Notes under the pieces: model-generated
Databases searched by the model: none
Told to the model about the DNA's origin: nothing
Seen by the model: the letters and a program-made list of their open reading frames with translations, nothing else
Part shown: positions 22,182-32,775 of the stretch, in pieces
Position numbering within the stretch: the stretch's first letter is position 1
Layout: the number at the start of each line of letters is the position of its first letter
Program-made: the position numbers and the translations under genes
Assembly (NCBI RefSeq): GCF_002252475.1
Contig: NZ_NNRK01000033.1
Coordinates: 62,001-126,000, forward strand
Length of the DNA stretch: 64,000 nucleotides
Source: Brucella rhizosphaerae
GTDB taxonomy: Bacteria; Pseudomonadota; Alphaproteobacteria; Rhizobiales; Rhizobiaceae
Direction: 5' to 3'

Positions 22182-24116
22182 TTATTGCGGCTGTGGATTA
22201 GGCTCTATTCCAGGCTCACTGCCTGGTTCCTCACCCTTGCGCTTGCGCGGGCTGCCAGCTTTGGGCACACCCGAACCGCGTGACGGCGTATCATTGCCCT
22301 GATCGCGCGACGGCTTGTTGCCGGCAATCAGCTGTTTGATTTCTTCGCCGCTCAGCGTTTCATATTCGAGAAGACCTTCAGCCAGTGCAATCCAGTCCTC
22401 ACGCTTTTCAGTCAGGATGCGCGTTGCATCAGCATAGGCTTCGTCAATCAGGCGACGCACTTCAGCATCGATGATCTGGGAAGTTTCTTCCGAAACATTC
22501 TGCGTGCGCGAAACCGAATGGCCAAGGAAGACTTCTTCCTGATTGTCGCCATACGCCACACGACCGAGCTTGTCGGAGTAACCCCACTGGGTCACCATCG
22601 AACGAGCAAGCTTGGTGGCCTGCTGAATATCGGAAGATGCACCGGAGGTGATGTTTTCCTTACCGAACTTCAGCTCTTCAGCCACACGGCCGCCCATCAT
22701 GATCGCCAAACGCGAAACCATCCACGTGTAGGTCGCCGAATAACGGTCGCCCTCTGGCAACTGCATCACCATACCCAGCGCGCGACCGCGCGGAATAATT
22801 GTCGCCTTATGGACCGGATCAGAACTCGGGACATTCATCGCTACAATAGCGTGCCCCGCTTCGTGATAAGCCGTATTGGCCTTCTCTTCCTGCGTCATGG
22901 CGGAGCGGCGTTCCGCACCCATCATGATCTTGTCCTTGGCGTCCTCAAACTCCTGCATGGTCACCATGCGCTTGTTACGGCGTGCTGCCATCAAAGCAGA
23001 TTCGTTCACAAGGTTCGCAAGGTCCGCACCAGAGAAACCCGGCGTGCCGCGTGCAATGATCTTAAGATCAACATTGGGTGCAAGCGGAACATTGCGCACA
23101 TGCACTTTGAGGATTTGTTCGCGACCAACGATATCCGGGTTCGGAACCACGACCTGACGGTCGAAACGACCTGGACGAAGAAGTGCTGGATCAAGAACGT
23201 CAGGACGGTTGGTTGCAGCAATCAGAATGATTGATTCGTTTGCCTCAAAACCATCCATCTCGACCAGAAGCTGGTTGAGCGTCTGTTCACGTTCGTCATT
23301 GCCACCGCCAAGACCGGCACCACGATGACGACCGACAGCATCGATTTCGTCGATGAAGATGATGCAAGGTGCATTCTTCTTGGCCTGTTCAAACATGTCG
23401 CGAACGCGGCTTGCACCAACACCAACAAACATTTCAACAAAGTCAGAACCGGAAATCGTGAAGAACGGCACATTGGCTTCGCCAGCAACGGAGCGCGCTA
23501 GAAGCGTCTTACCGGTTCCTGGAGGTCCAACGAGCAGAACGCCGCGTGGAATTTTGCCGCCCAGACGCTGGAATTTCTGCGGATCACGCAGGAATTCAAC
23601 GATTTCCTCCAGATCCTGCTTGGCTTCTTCAACGCCTGCAACATCCTGGAAAGTCACACGTCCGTGCGCTTCGGTCAGAAGTTTAGCTTTGGACTTCCCA
23701 AAGCCCATCGCGCCACGCGAACCGCCCTGCATCTGGCGCATGAAGAAAATCCACACACCCAGAATAAGAATCATCGGAAGCCACGACAGAAGAATGCCCA
23801 GGAGCGAGCTGGAACCGTCGCTTTCAGGACGGGCAGTAATGGCCACGCCCTTTTCTTCAAGACGGGAAACAAGTCCAGTGTCGCCTGGTGAATAAGTCTG
23901 AAAGGTGGAGCCGTTATCGGCAAACGTACCGCTGATCCGCTCACCAGTGATCGTTACCGACTTCACGCGCCCGTTGGAAACGTCGTCGATAAACTGGGAA
24001 TAGGAAACTTCACGGGAATTCGTGCGCTGGCCAGGACTCTGGAACAGGTTGAACAGCGCGATCAAGAGCAGAGCAATGATCGCCCAAAGGGCGAAGTTGC
24101 GATAGTTCGGATTCAT
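22182..24116 (-). CDS. ftsH: ATP-dependent membrane zinc protease FtsH
   Basis: Hexameric inner-membrane AAA+ protease that degrades damaged membrane proteins and regulators such as LpxC and RpoH. 644 residues. Two membrane helices (about 5-23 and 103-120) flank a periplasmic domain. Walker A GPPGTGKT is near 200, Walker [10 protein letters not shown] near 255, the second region of homology near 300, and the zinc site HEAGH near 420. The C-terminus is a Pro/Gly/Arg-rich tail. Homologues start MNPNYRN, hence 24116; the frame extends to 24143. It follows tilS after a 116-base gap. Confidence 0.98.
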   Translation of the reverse strand: MNPNYRNFALWAIIALLLIALFNLFQSPGQRTNSREVSYSQFIDDVSNGRVKSVTITGERISGTFADNGSTFQTYSPGDTGLVSRLEEKGVAITARPESDGSSSLLGILLSWLPMILILGVWIFFMRQMQGGSRGAMGFGKSKAKLLTEAHGRVTFQDVAGVEEAKQDLEEIVEFLRDPQKFQRLGGKIPRGVLLVGPPGTGKTLLARSVAGEANVPFFTISGSDFVEMFVGVGASRVRDMFEQAKKNAPCIIFIDEIDAVGRHRGAGLGGGNDEREQTLNQLLVEMDGFEANESIILIAATNRPDVLDPALLRPGRFDRQVVVPNPDIVGREQILKVHVRNVPLAPNVDLKIIARGTPGFSGADLANLVNESALMAARRNKRMVTMQEFEDAKDKIMMGAERRSAMTQEEKANTAYHEAGHAIVAMNVPSSDPVHKATIIPRGRALGMVMQLPEGDRYSATYTWMVSRLAIMMGGRVAEELKFGKENITSGASSDIQQATKLARSMVTQWGYSDKLGRVAYGDNQEEVFLGHSVSRTQNVSEETSQIIDAEVRRLIDEAYADATRILTEKREDWIALAEGLLEYETLSGEEIKQLIAGNKPSRDQGNDTPSRGSGVPKAGSPRKRKGEEPGSEPGIEPNPQPQ

Positions 24117-24232
24117 AACGGGTCCAATCGATACCACGGCCATCCCGCGAGAACGGGACGATGTTTCGACTTAACATAGGATCGAAGGGAGGCCTTGCCA
24201 AGGCACGAGGGCCACCTCGTCTTCGATTCTTG

Positions 24233-25585
24233 TCAATCTGGTTTATAAAAATTAGGACATTCACGGCCAAACCGCTTTTCAACGGCATTTGCCAGTCCAA
24301 AATCATAGCCCGGCAGCACGTGATCGAAGATCGCGAAGTGCCGTTCAACAGTGATTCCTGCGGGTAAACTCTGACCATCCATTGCCGGAAGCCGCAAAAG
24401 TTTGCCGTCTTCATATAAGGCGGGGAGTACGAGCAGGGCTTCCCGTTGGGTCGAATCAATTTCCTGCCCGGTGTTCTTGATAAAATCGATAAGCTCCTGC
24501 CGTTCGGGAGCGTCGATATCAACTGAAAGGCTGCCCTCATTCCTGAAGCGATAACGCCCATCCCAAATGATCCGCTGACCGGGATCAAGCCGCATGACAG
24601 GGAGATTGCGCCGTTCACGTCTGAAGCGGTGCGGTTGCCCCTTCTTGCCAAGTTCGACGAGCGCTCCGAAAACCGTCATCCGGCCGCTTTTCTCCTGTCC
24701 CGATAATACTTTCTCAATGCGGGATCGTTCAGCATCGCCAGGAAGGAAACGCCGTCCGCCTGCAATGGAGGCAAGCAAACCAGAAAACAGTCGCCGCACA
24801 TTTTCCGGCAAAGCCGCATAAATATCGGCATCGACGCTGATCGTGCCAGATTGGCTCATGTTCACGCAATCAGGATTAGCCAGAGCCGCAATCAGAGCCG
24901 CGTTGTCACGTTCACGCGCCGCACTTGCCAGCGCGATCTGCGCAAGGATCATATCAGGATCAGCCTCAGCCGCAGATGTAAGCCGCACTCGCGGGCGTTC
25001 GTAATTGGTGTTTACATTGCTGGGGTCATCGATCCAGACGACATTTCTTTCTGTCAGTTCTCTGCGTAATTCCCCGCGCGGCTTGTCGAGCAATGGTCTG
25101 ATCAGCTCGACTGAATTTTCGAGCCATGAGCGCGAAGCCATTGCAGCAAGCCCGCGTGCTTCCGAATGGGAACTGCGTTCTTTACGCATCAGAAATGTTT
25201 CGATCTGGTCGTCGCGTGTGTGGCCGGTGGCAATAAAGTCTGCGCCTGCCTCTTGAGCAGCCTGAACCAGAAGTCGGTAACGGGCAGAGCGCGCAGCAGC
25301 AGCAACACCACTTTTGGGCTTTGCTTCTTCCCATGCCAGAACTCGATGAGCAATCCCATGCAAATTGCAAAGACGCCCAACGTCTGTGGCCTCAAGGGCC
25401 GATTCGTCGCGCAACCGATGGTCTATGGTTACGGCTGTTAACAACGGGGGATTATCCAGCGTCGTAAGATACTCTTTCAAAAGGAACAACAGTGCCAGTG
25501 AATCACTCCCGCCTGAAACGGCAGCGACAATTCCTTTGGCATTCTGAAGTCCGAAAGGTTCAAAGATTTCGATCGGGGAAAGCCC
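24233..25585 (-). CDS. tilS: tRNA(Ile)-lysidine synthase TilS
   Basis: Converts C34 of the CAU-anticodon tRNA-Ile to lysidine, switching its reading from AUG to AUA; essential. 450 residues with PP-loop SGGSDS near residue 24 and the N-type ATP pyrophosphatase core to about 220, then a family C-terminal region. The start is a GTG at 25585 with GGAG eight bases upstream, rather than the TTG at 25603. It lies 18 bases after the cpoB stop and is cotranscribed with the Tol-Pal block. Confidence 0.95.
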   Translation of the reverse strand, partial: GLSPIEIFEPFGLQNAKGIVAAVSGGSDSLALLFLLKEYLTTLDNPPLLTAVTIDHRLRDESALEATDVGRLCNLHGIAHRVLAWEEAKPKSGVAAAARSARYRLLVQAAQEAGADFIATGHTRDDQIETFLMRKERSSHSEARGLAAMASRSWLENSVELIRPLLDKPRGELRRELTERNVVWIDDPSNVNTNYERPRVRLTSAAEADPDMILAQIALASAARERDNAALIAALANPDCVNMSQSGTISVDADIYAALPENVRRLFSGLLASIAGGRRFLPGDAERSRIEKVLSGQEKSGRMTVFGALVELGKKGQPHRFRRERRNLPVMRLDPGQRIIWDGRYRFRNEGSLSVDIDAPERQELIDFIKNTGQEIDSTQREALLVLPALYEDGKLLRLPAMDGQSLPAGITVERHFAIFDHVLPGYDFGLANAVEKRFGRECPNFYKPD

Positions 25586-25603
25586 CACAAATAATCTCCG
25601 CAA

Positions 25604-27067
25604 TCAACATTTAATACGTGTGCGCTCATCCGTTACCCGCTTCAAAACAGCAGGCGCCGCATTCGGATAGCGGTCAGGGACTTGTTTGAAAGTCGCGCAA
25701 GCAACGTCATGATTGTCCATTTTTTCAAGCGTCATACCGAGCTTGAACATGTTTTCTGCTGCGCGCTTTGAATCAGGGTAATCGCGCTGCGTGTCGATGA
25801 AAACCGTTGCAGCTTCTGGAAAACGTGACTGACCATAAAGCGATTCACCAAGCCAATAGCGTGCCTCTGCAGTCGTCGGATCAGCGGGATAACGTTTGAT
25901 ATGCTCACGGAAACCAGTCTCCGCAGCCTTATAGTCGCCCGACATCAGATACTGATATGCAGCCTGATACAGCGAATTCGGATTGTCATCGGTTGGAAGA
26001 GACGCAACAGCTTCACCAGCAGGAAGTGCTGCACCTTGTTCTGCCGGGCGTGGCTCCACATTCATGGTTTCGCCAATTACATTGCCATTGTTGTCAAAGC
26101 GAATGGAGCCGAGCTCTCTCGGCGGCTCCCCACGCTGAGGACCACCTTGCGGGGCAGCACCTGAACCAATAGCCATGGAATCGGCGCCCGCTGAATTGTT
26201 GGCCGCCGTCTGGGAAGAAGAACCGTAATTACCGTCTTGCGCAGTGCTTCCAGAAACCCCGTTATCGGGGTTTCCGGCAGGAGCCGCATCAGCCAATGAT
26301 GTGTTGCCGCTCTCGTTTGGCGCGCCACCTGCATCCGCACGACCACCATTTTCCAATGCCTGGAACCGGCGTTCATTTTCTTCCTGCATTTTCTGCATCT
26401 GGTCCTGCAGCTCCAGGACCTGGAAGTTCATGGCTTCGGCACGGGCACTCAGTGTATCTGCAATCGCTGCAGGGTTTGTCATGCCCTGTGTGCAAAGATC
26501 GCTGCCTGGTGGAGGTGTGACAGGTGCATTCGGGCTGGCACTTGCCTTGGCTGAGGCGCTCACACCCTTTTTCTTTTCCAGCTCCTCGAAGCGGAAGTCG
26601 TTGTCATCCTGCGTCTTCTGCAACTGCTCGTTCGTGAACGCTATCTGTGCGTCGACGTCCTCAACCTTACCGGTGAGATTGCGAACCAGCTCCTGCTGCA
26701 GGCCGGGGCTTTGATTTCCGCCCTGCCCGCCCGCGCCACCGCTGTCGCGCATGGCATCGTCGAGTATCGCGGTCGAACCGATACTGACATGGTTCTGCGC
26801 GCCACTACGACCCTTTTCCAGTGCCTGAAAACGGGTTTCGTTGTCGCGCTGGATTTTCAGCATATTATCGCGAAGCTGCAGGATACGGGCATAGGACTGC
26901 GCATTCTGATGCGCGAGATTACAGACCTGCTGCGAAAACTGGCCGCCGCCGACATCACCCGCCTGCGCCAGCTGGATAACCCCTTGCTGCGAAGAAACAG
27001 ATGCTGCCAGAACCGGAGCACTTGCCAAAAGCGGCAGCATGGCAATTGCCAGCGTCACTTTTCTCAT
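25604..27067 (-). CDS. cpoB: Tol-Pal system protein CpoB/YbgF
   Basis: Periplasmic partner of Tol-Pal that coordinates outer-membrane constriction with peptidoglycan synthesis. 487 residues, longer than the E. coli protein (263). Signal peptide residues 1-22 (ends PVLAA). Three similar coiled-coil segments follow: ILQLRDNMLKIQRDNETRF (near 60), NEQLQKTQDDNDFRFEELE (near 145), LQDQMQKMQEENERRFQAL (near 220). Low-complexity Gly/Ser/Asn linkers separate them. The C-terminal 120 residues hold TPR-like repeats (YQAAYQYLMSGDYKAAETGF onward). Start at 27067 because GAGGAAACC lies before that ATG. It lies after pal in the operon order. Confidence 0.93.
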   Translation of the reverse strand: MRKVTLAIAMLPLLASAPVLAASVSSQQGVIQLAQAGDVGGGQFSQQVCNLAHQNAQSYARILQLRDNMLKIQRDNETRFQALEKGRSGAQNHVSIGSTAILDDAMRDSGGAGGQGGNQSPGLQQELVRNLTGKVEDVDAQIAFTNEQLQKTQDDNDFRFEELEKKKGVSASAKASASPNAPVTPPPGSDLCTQGMTNPAAIADTLSARAEAMNFQVLELQDQMQKMQEENERRFQALENGGRADAGGAPNESGNTSLADAAPAGNPDNGVSGSTAQDGNYGSSSQTAANNSAGADSMAIGSGAAPQGGPQRGEPPRELGSIRFDNNGNVIGETMNVEPRPAEQGAALPAGEAVASLPTDDNPNSLYQAAYQYLMSGDYKAAETGFREHIKRYPADPTTAEARYWLGESLYGQSRFPEAATVFIDTQRDYPDSKRAAENMFKLGMTLEKMDNHDVACATFKQVPDRYPNAAPAVLKRVTDERTRIKC

Positions 27068-27305
27068 TGGTTTCCTCATTCCCTTTTGCCCCTATCGCTC
27101 ATGTGCCCTAAAATCTTGAACCGCAATAATCATGGCCATGTACAGGATGATCAGGCACCGCGCCTGAATATAATCTGAACACCCAATTTCTCACGGCTCT
27201 TCTCAGCTTTTAGAGAAAATCCATAAAAAGCAAAGATGCTTTCCCTATGACACTGGTGACTTCGGCCAAAATTTGTCGAAATCACCAATAGTCGGGCTCT
27301 AAAGC

Positions 27306-27335
27306 AAAAAAAGCGGCCCAAAGGCCGCTTTTTCC
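27306..27335 (-). terminator. pal terminator
   Basis: AAAAAGCGGCC-CAAA-GGCCGCTTTTT, 28 bases after the pal stop on the minus strand; likely partial since cpoB follows. Confidence 0.9.
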
Positions 27336-27363
27336 GGATTAGGTTCATGCTACTTGCTGAAAC

Positions 27364-27870
27364 TTAGCTACCAGCGCCGTTGAGAACGGTAACGGCACGG
27401 CGGTTCTGAGACCAGCACGAATTATTATCACAAACAGCGATTGGACGCTCGTTACCGTAGGAAACGGTACGCATACGGCTGGTTGGAACACCACGAGCTG
27501 AGAGGAAGTCGCGGGTTGCTGCTGCACGACGCTGGCCGAGCGCAAGGTTGTACTCACGTGTACCGCGTTCGTCGGCATGGCCTTCGACGGTGATCGAGTA
27601 CTGCGGATAACGCTGCAGCCACTGAGCCTGCTTCGACAGCGTCTGCTGTGCATCGGCGCGGATCAGCGAGGAATCGAGATCGAACAGAATACGGTCACCG
27701 ACATTCACGGTGAAATCCTGCGACGAGCCGGGCGTTGCAGCGCCGCCAGCCAAGCCAAGATCACCGGCATTGTTCGGAAGGTTCTTCTTGGACGCACAGC
27801 CAGCAACGGCGAGCGTCATGAAAAGGGCAATAGCGATAGGGCTACGTGCGATCGACTGGAAACGGCGCAT
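27364..27870 (-). CDS. pal: Peptidoglycan-associated lipoprotein Pal (Omp16)
   Basis: Outer-membrane lipoprotein that binds peptidoglycan and TolB. 168 residues. Signal peptide ends in the lipobox AVAGC (Cys near 25), then an OmpA-like domain with VEGHADERGTREYNLALGQ (near 101-119), the diaminopimelate-binding core. Almost identical in my memory to Brucella Omp16, a key taxonomic clue. ATG at 27870 with AAGGAG upstream; the longer frame to 27915 is not used. It is 262 bases from tolB, with a terminator and a palindrome between. Confidence 0.98.
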   Translation of the reverse strand: MRRFQSIARSPIAIALFMTLAVAGCASKKNLPNNAGDLGLAGGAATPGSSQDFTVNVGDRILFDLDSSLIRADAQQTLSKQAQWLQRYPQYSITVEGHADERGTREYNLALGQRRAAATRDFLSARGVPTSRMRTVSYGNERPIAVCDNNSCWSQNRRAVTVLNGAGS

Positions 27871-28057
27871 GGGCCGGAGCTCCTTAAGATTTGATGTTCC
27901 TGCGTAACCAACCAATAATCATATTTAGGTTAAGGCAGGCTCAAGAAGTATGGTTAACAATTTGTTTCGGCCAGATGCAAACCGGTTTTCCCCGGCAGCA
28001 ATTCTTTTTTAGCCAGTGATGGCTAAATGCGGCAGAAACACGGCTCAACGAGCTTGA

Positions 28058-28076
28058 TTATGGCAATTTGCCATAA
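28058..28076. promoter_or_regulatory. 19-bp palindrome in tolB-pal gap
   Basis: TTATGGCAATTTGCCATAA, perfect arms of nine with one central base. It lies just past the tolB terminator and about 190 bases upstream of pal, so it could be an operator for pal; no regulator is identified. Confidence 0.4.
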
Positions 28077-28106
28077 AAAAGGCGCGAAACATGCGTTCCG
28101 CGCCTT
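28073..28106 (-). terminator. tolB terminator
   Basis: AAGGCGCG / CGCGCCTT with inner GAA/TTC pairs and a T-run on the minus strand; 27 bases past the tolB stop. Confidence 0.85.
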
Positions 28107-28132
28107 CCAACGTCTTAACTTAACCCCACAGA

Positions 28133-29464
28133 CTACTCGAGTAGCGGCGACCATGCAGGGTCGGAACCGAAATTCGGGGTCTGGATCTGGCGTTCGTTGC
28201 GACCAGTCAAATCAATCGTAAAGAGCCGTGGACCACCGGCACCTGCTGCCTTGCGGAAGAACATCAAGACACGACCATTCGGAGCCCAGGTCGGACCTTC
28301 GTTGTGGAAGCCTGAAGTCAACAGACGCTCACCCGTACCATCGGTCTTCATGACACCGATGGAGAACTGACCCTGCGACTGCTTTGTGAAAGCGATCAAA
28401 TCACCACGTGGCGACCAGACTGGTGTCGAATAGCTGCCGTCACCCGCCGAGATACGGCGCGGATTGGACCCATCGGCGCCCATGACATAGAGCTGCGGAC
28501 GTCCACCACGGTCAGATGAAAATACGATCTGCGAACCATCTGGCGAATAGGATGCACTGGTATCAATCGCCTGGCTATTGGTCAGACGCGTCGTGGTGCG
28601 GTTACGCAAGTCCATTGTATAGACGTTCGCGCTGCCGTCATCCTGCAGAAGGCTCATAACCACCTTCTGACCGTCAGGCGAAAAGCGCGGTGCAATCGAC
28701 ATGCCCGGGAAATTACCAACGAGTTCACGTTGACCGGTTTCAAGCTGCAACAGGTAAACGCGCGGCTGACCACCAGCAAACGACATGTAAGTCACTTCCT
28801 GACGATTAGGCGAGAAACGTGGCGTCAGCGCCATATCGCGGCCATCGGAAAGATAACGCACATTGGCGCCATCCTGATCCATGATTGCCAAACGCTTGAC
28901 GCGCTTCTGTGCTGGACCGGATTCATCAACGAAAACAATCCGGGTATCAAAGTAGCCCTTTTCACCGGTCAGACGCTCATAAATCGCGTCCGCGATGATG
29001 TGCGCAACACGACGCCAGTTATCCGGCGTTGTGAAAAACTGCTGACCAATCAACTGCTGACCACCAAAAGTATCCCAGAGGCGGAATTCAGCCTTGAGCC
29101 TGCCATCCGGCTGCTTGGTGATACGCCCCGTGACCAATGCCTGCGCATTGATGACTTTCCAATCTTCAAAACGCGGTGTTGCGTCAGGGTTGGAAATCTT
29201 TTCAATGAATGCGTTCTTGTTGATCGGCGCGAAAAGGCCCGACCTCTCAAGATCTGCGGCAATAACCGACGTAATATTCGCTCCCAGCTGATCAGCCGAA
29301 AGAAAATCGGTGATAGCAACCGGTAATGGCTCGACCACACCCTTGTTGATGTTGATTTCCACCACCGCGCGAGCAGGCATGGTAGCCACAAGGCTTGCAG
29401 CAATCATACAGGCGAAAGCCGAAAAAACCGTCCGGATCTTTGTTTTCATGATGCCGATTTTCAT
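28133..29464 (-). CDS. tolB: Tol-Pal periplasmic protein TolB
   Basis: Periplasmic beta-propeller that binds Pal and is pulled by TolA. 443 residues. Signal peptide to about residue 35 (ends PARAV); the N-terminal domain is to about 165. Then WD/PD40-type propeller repeats follow, for example [42 protein letters not shown] and [12 protein letters not shown]. Two in-frame ATGs six residues apart; the first has GAGG upstream. 94 bases downstream of tolA in the same direction. Confidence 0.97.
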   Translation of the reverse strand: MKIGIMKTKIRTVFSAFACMIAASLVATMPARAVVEININKGVVEPLPVAITDFLSADQLGANITSVIAADLERSGLFAPINKNAFIEKISNPDATPRFEDWKVINAQALVTGRITKQPDGRLKAEFRLWDTFGGQQLIGQQFFTTPDNWRRVAHIIADAIYERLTGEKGYFDTRIVFVDESGPAQKRVKRLAIMDQDGANVRYLSDGRDMALTPRFSPNRQEVTYMSFAGGQPRVYLLQLETGQRELVGNFPGMSIAPRFSPDGQKVVMSLLQDDGSANVYTMDLRNRTTTRLTNSQAIDTSASYSPDGSQIVFSSDRGGRPQLYVMGADGSNPRRISAGDGSYSTPVWSPRGDLIAFTKQSQGQFSIGVMKTDGTGERLLTSGFHNEGPTWAPNGRVLMFFRKAAGAGGPRLFTIDLTGRNERQIQTPNFGSDPAWSPLLE

Positions 29465-29558
29465 GTCTTTAGGGACCTCTTTTGTCCTTGACCTTATTGA
29501 GGGGCCTTAATCGATGGGCCTCATTTAGGCATTCGTTAGGATTGACCAGCAAGGCTGA

Positions 29559-30629
29559 TCAGAACATTTCGCTCGGGTCGAAGTTGACGATCACTTCCGA
29601 CCATGAATCATATTTGTCTGCTGGCAGGTTGTATGGTGCGCAACGAGCCACAGCGCGCTTGGCACTTTCAGCTGCAGCACGGCCTACGCCATCACCACCA
29701 CCGCCGGATGTCACCTCAGGAATCCCCTGAATTGAACCGTCCTGGTTAAGATGCATCTTCACCGTCACGACAAGCCCGGGCGCATCCGCCACACCGGCAG
29801 GTACGTTCCAGCACTTGGAAATCGCGCCACGAAGGGCATCCATTTCATTCTGGCTCAGCTTGGAGCCGCCAGTATTCTTCTTGCCGCCCAGCGATGCCTG
29901 ATCGGTTGAGCGCTTTGCACCTCCGCCAGACGCCTTCTGCTTGTTGAGAAGTGCTGCTACCTCATCAGCAATCGCATCATTCTTCGACTGTGACGTCTGA
30001 GAAGCAGTCTGGGACTTCTTCTGATCTTCCGTGGGCTTGCGATCCGGTGTCTTGGCCGTCTGCGCCTGAGGCGGTTTTGGTTTTGCCTGCGGTGCCGGAA
30101 CATTGTCCGGCAGTTTCGGCGTTGTCTGGTCCGGCGCTTCGGCCTGCTTCTCAATGGCTTCCGCCACGGGATCAGGCTTCACTTCCTGCTTTTCTTCAGG
30201 CTTTGTCTGCATTTCAGTCGCAGGAACCGGCGTCGGCTTATCCTGCGGCTTAGGGTCAGGCTTAGGATCTGGCTTCGGCTCTGGTTTCTTGACCGGCTCC
30301 GGCTGTGCCTTGGGTTCCTCAGCTGCCTCAATTGGCTTGGCCTTGTTTTCGGGCCGTGGCGGTGTTTGCGTATCAACCTCCTGATCGCCGATATTCTGGG
30401 CGTCAGGCGTGGTCTGGGGCTTTTTCGTCGGAACAGGAGCCGACTTTTCCTTCATTGGTGCCGTTTTATCGCCCTGCTGAATCTGGGTAATCGATTCGAT
30501 TGGAACGATGTCGACCGGAAACGACTCCGAATCCTGCACGTCGAATGCCTTCGGCGAGGAAAAGGAGAACAGCCCCAGCGCGATAACGACGGTATGGAGC
30601 GCTACAGAAGATGTCAGGCCAGCCTTCAT
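29559..30629 (-). CDS. tolA: Tol-Pal envelope-spanning protein TolA
   Basis: Inner-membrane anchored protein that transmits proton-motive force from TolQR to the outer membrane. 356 residues: membrane helix near residues 8-24, a long Pro/Lys/Glu/Gln-rich spacer (about 50-225; PEPKPDPKPDPKPQDKP is typical) and a C-terminal domain (about 265-356, with KCWNVPAG and VTVKMHLNQDGSI). The start overlaps nothing and is seven bases after tolR. Low-complexity spacers like this vary in length between relatives. Confidence 0.95.
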   Translation of the reverse strand: MKAGLTSSVALHTVVIALGLFSFSSPKAFDVQDSESFPVDIVPIESITQIQQGDKTAPMKEKSAPVPTKKPQTTPDAQNIGDQEVDTQTPPRPENKAKPIEAAEEPKAQPEPVKKPEPKPDPKPDPKPQDKPTPVPATEMQTKPEEKQEVKPDPVAEAIEKQAEAPDQTTPKLPDNVPAPQAKPKPPQAQTAKTPDRKPTEDQKKSQTASQTSQSKNDAIADEVAALLNKQKASGGGAKRSTDQASLGGKKNTGGSKLSQNEMDALRGAISKCWNVPAGVADAPGLVVTVKMHLNQDGSIQGIPEVTSGGGGDGVGRAAAESAKRAVARCAPYNLPADKYDSWSEVIVNFDPSEMF

Positions 30630-30636
30630 GATGGCG

Positions 30637-31089
30637 TCAGCTATCCTGCTCCTGGAGTGTCACAAGGCCGATATTCTTGAAACCGGCGGCGGAAATGCGA
30701 GCCATGACCTTCATGACAGTACCGTAATCGGCAGACTTGTCACCGCGTACGAAAATGCGCTCTTCGTAACCGGTCTTGGCAATCGCCTGAAGTTTGGCAA
30801 CAACTTCATCAAGCGGAATTTCAGTTTCCTGCAGATAAATCTGGCCTTCGCTGTTCACCGAAACGGTGATTGGCTGCGTGTCGGCATTCATGGCTTTTGC
30901 CTGCGTATCCGGCAGATCGATAGGCACGCCGACCGTCAGAAGCGGGGCTGAGACCATGAAGATGATAAGCAACACCAGCATCACGTCCACGAACGGCGTA
31001 ACGTTGATTTCACTCATCAATGCCTTCTTGCGACCACGCCTGCGGCGTCCGCCCGACTGCATTCCCTGATTTCCAACCGACATGCCCAT
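30637..31089 (-). CDS. tolR: Tol-Pal proton-channel subunit TolR
   Basis: 150 residues. N-terminal Arg/Lys-rich patch (GGRRRRGRKKALMSEINVTP), then one membrane helix (about 33-52) starting with FVDVMLVLLIIFMV; the Asp in VDVML is the conserved proton-binding residue of the ExbD/TolR family. The periplasmic domain follows. Read between tolQ and tolA. Confidence 0.96.
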   Translation of the reverse strand: MGMSVGNQGMQSGGRRRRGRKKALMSEINVTPFVDVMLVLLIIFMVSAPLLTVGVPIDLPDTQAKAMNADTQPITVSVNSEGQIYLQETEIPLDEVVAKLQAIAKTGYEERIFVRGDKSADYGTVMKVMARISAAGFKNIGLVTLQEQDS

Positions 31090-31136
31090 TGCAAGTTTCC
31101 CGAAGGCTTGATTTCAACTGTTTTTACTGGAGCGTA

Positions 31137-31847
31137 TTAGCTACGCGGCGTCAGCTTCTCATCAATTTGGCGCGACAGTATGGCAGAGAACTCATCTGCA
31201 AACCCTTCAAGCCGCCCATTGACCTTACCTGCATCACTCGAAAGCTTGTTGTAGGCGATAACAGCAGGGATAGCGGCAAGCAGACCAATGGCAGTTGCAA
31301 GCAGCGCTTCCGCGATACCCGGTGCCACGACCGCAAGGTTGGTGTTCTTCGACGCCGCAATTGCCTGGAACGACGTCATAATACCGACAACCGTACCAAA
31401 GAGCCCGATAAACGGTGCAGCAGAACCAATTGTCGCCAGAAAGCCGAGGCGTGATTCCAATTTGTCACTCTCGCGCGCCAAAGCCACATCCATGGCCTTG
31501 TCGATACGCATCTGAAGTGCAATCGGGGAGCGCGCACCCTTCTCAAATGACTTTTTCCATTCGCGCATGGCAGCCATAAAAATGGAAGCCATACCGGTCG
31601 TCCGGCGATCATTGAGAGTGCGGTAAAGTTCTTCCAGTGACTGCCCGGACCAGAATGCCTGCTCAAAGCGAGCAATGGCGCTACGCGCCCGTCCGTAAGC
31701 AACGATTTTGTCCACGATGATAGCCCAGGTCCAGACCGAGGCGACCACGAGACCAAGCATAACCAGCTTAACGACCCAGCCCGCCTGCATAAACAGGCCC
31801 CAGAGGGTAATATCGGCGGCAGGGGCCGCAAGCGCAACATTTTCCAT
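31137..31847 (-). CDS. tolQ: Tol-Pal proton-channel subunit TolQ
   Basis: 236 residues, three membrane helices (about 22-45, 140-162, 180-203), ExbB/MotA family. SAAPFIGLFGTVVGIM (near 136-151) is the signature. It forms the TolQR proton channel that energises TolA. GAGGACGG precedes the ATG. First gene of the tol block; its upstream 450 bases contain a repeat element and presumably the promoter. Confidence 0.97.
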   Translation of the reverse strand: MENVALAAPAADITLWGLFMQAGWVVKLVMLGLVVASVWTWAIIVDKIVAYGRARSAIARFEQAFWSGQSLEELYRTLNDRRTTGMASIFMAAMREWKKSFEKGARSPIALQMRIDKAMDVALARESDKLESRLGFLATIGSAAPFIGLFGTVVGIMTSFQAIAASKNTNLAVVAPGIAEALLATAIGLLAAIPAVIAYNKLSSDAGKVNGRLEGFADEFSAILSRQIDEKLTPRS

Positions 31848-32297
31848 CGATCTACCGTCCTCGAATCCAAACGCCCGGCCTCTTGACCGGGCGGCATCGC
31901 AAATTATTCAAGAAACGTCCGTTTCCGAACGCCCCAACCTGCGCAGCTTTATTTTTAGAGCGCCGTGCGTTCCATGGAGCGCACAAAGGACGCTCTAAGA
32001 ACTTAAGTTATGCATAGTTCCTTGAACTGGCTTCAATTCAGAGAACTATGCGAAAGCTTTTGCACACCCTGACGGATATGCTGACGCTCTACGCCACAAC
32101 CGCCATTCCGGATTTCAACTTTAAATCCTCACAGCGCTTTTTACGGTTAATTTTGGTGAAAGGAAGGCGCTACGCTTCAACCCGGCCCTTCAACCGATTC
32201 CGTCATCGTGATTAATGGAATATTATGGTTAAAGATGCGTTAGCATTTACCGAGAAGACGTCCTTGCCCGTTAATTATTGCAGGAGCCCTCAGAAAA
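31848..32297. other. Gene-free tolQ-ybgC region
   Basis: 450 bases; holds the palindromic repeat at 31955-31998 and an AT-rich stretch near 32200. ybgC and tolQ are read in the same direction here, so the tol promoter lies inside, but no confident hexamers were found. Confidence 0.4.
31955..31998. repeat. Brucellaceae-type palindromic repeat
   Basis: Outer arms TTAGAGCG / CGCTCTAA enclose a second palindrome GTGCGTTCCA / TGGAGCGCAC (one G-T). It shares GCGCACAAAGGACGCT with the element at 47557-47585, so it is a dispersed family. Confidence 0.65.
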
Positions 32298-32759
32298 TCA
32301 GTCGGCCTTCGTGAAAGCTTCACGCCATTCATCCGGGATACGACGCGGATGACCCTGCTTGGTGATCATCACCGCCTCGACCCTGGCTTCCGACAGCAGG
32401 CGCTCGCCACAGGTGATCTTCTGGGCCATGATAACGCGTGCACCGCGAATCTCGCTCACACGCGTTTCGATCAGAATGAGATCATCCATTCTCGCAGGCG
32501 ATTTATAGTCGATCTCCATACGGCGAACGACCCAGACCATCTCTTCGCCCAGCGCGCCTTCGGCAAGCTCGATATGGTGAACATCCTGAAGTCGGAGAAA
32601 ATCGGTGCGGCCACGTTCATAAAATTCGAGATAGCGGCCATGATAGACAAAACCGGAGAAATCGGTGTCAGCATAATAGATGCGTGCATAGAGATGGTGC
32701 GCACCATCCTTCAATTCGCCCGAAACAGATTGCGCTGCGGCTTGGTCGATTTTACTCAT
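32298..32759 (-). CDS. ybgC: Acyl-CoA thioesterase YbgC
   Basis: 153 residues from the ATG at 32759 (GGAAGACGAG upstream; the frame continues to 32858 into ruvB). Hot-dog fold thioesterase: ARIYYADTDFSGFVYH (near 25-40) contains the catalytic Asp, and RGRTDFLR (near 51-58) follows. The family hydrolyses short-chain or malonyl-type thioesters and in many Proteobacteria is cotranscribed with tolQRAB. It lies 16 bases after ruvB and precedes tolQ. Confidence 0.93.
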   Translation of the reverse strand: MSKIDQAAAQSVSGELKDGAHHLYARIYYADTDFSGFVYHGRYLEFYERGRTDFLRLQDVHHIELAEGALGEEMVWVVRRMEIDYKSPARMDDLILIETRVSEIRGARVIMAQKITCGERLLSEARVEAVMITKQGHPRRIPDEWREAFTKAD

Positions 32760-32775
32760 CACTCGTCTTCCGTGA

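Noticed and set aside
22518-23234. 238-residue frame antisense to ftsH
   Set aside because: His/Arg-rich composition typical of the complement of a GC-rich gene; FtsH motifs are on the other strand.
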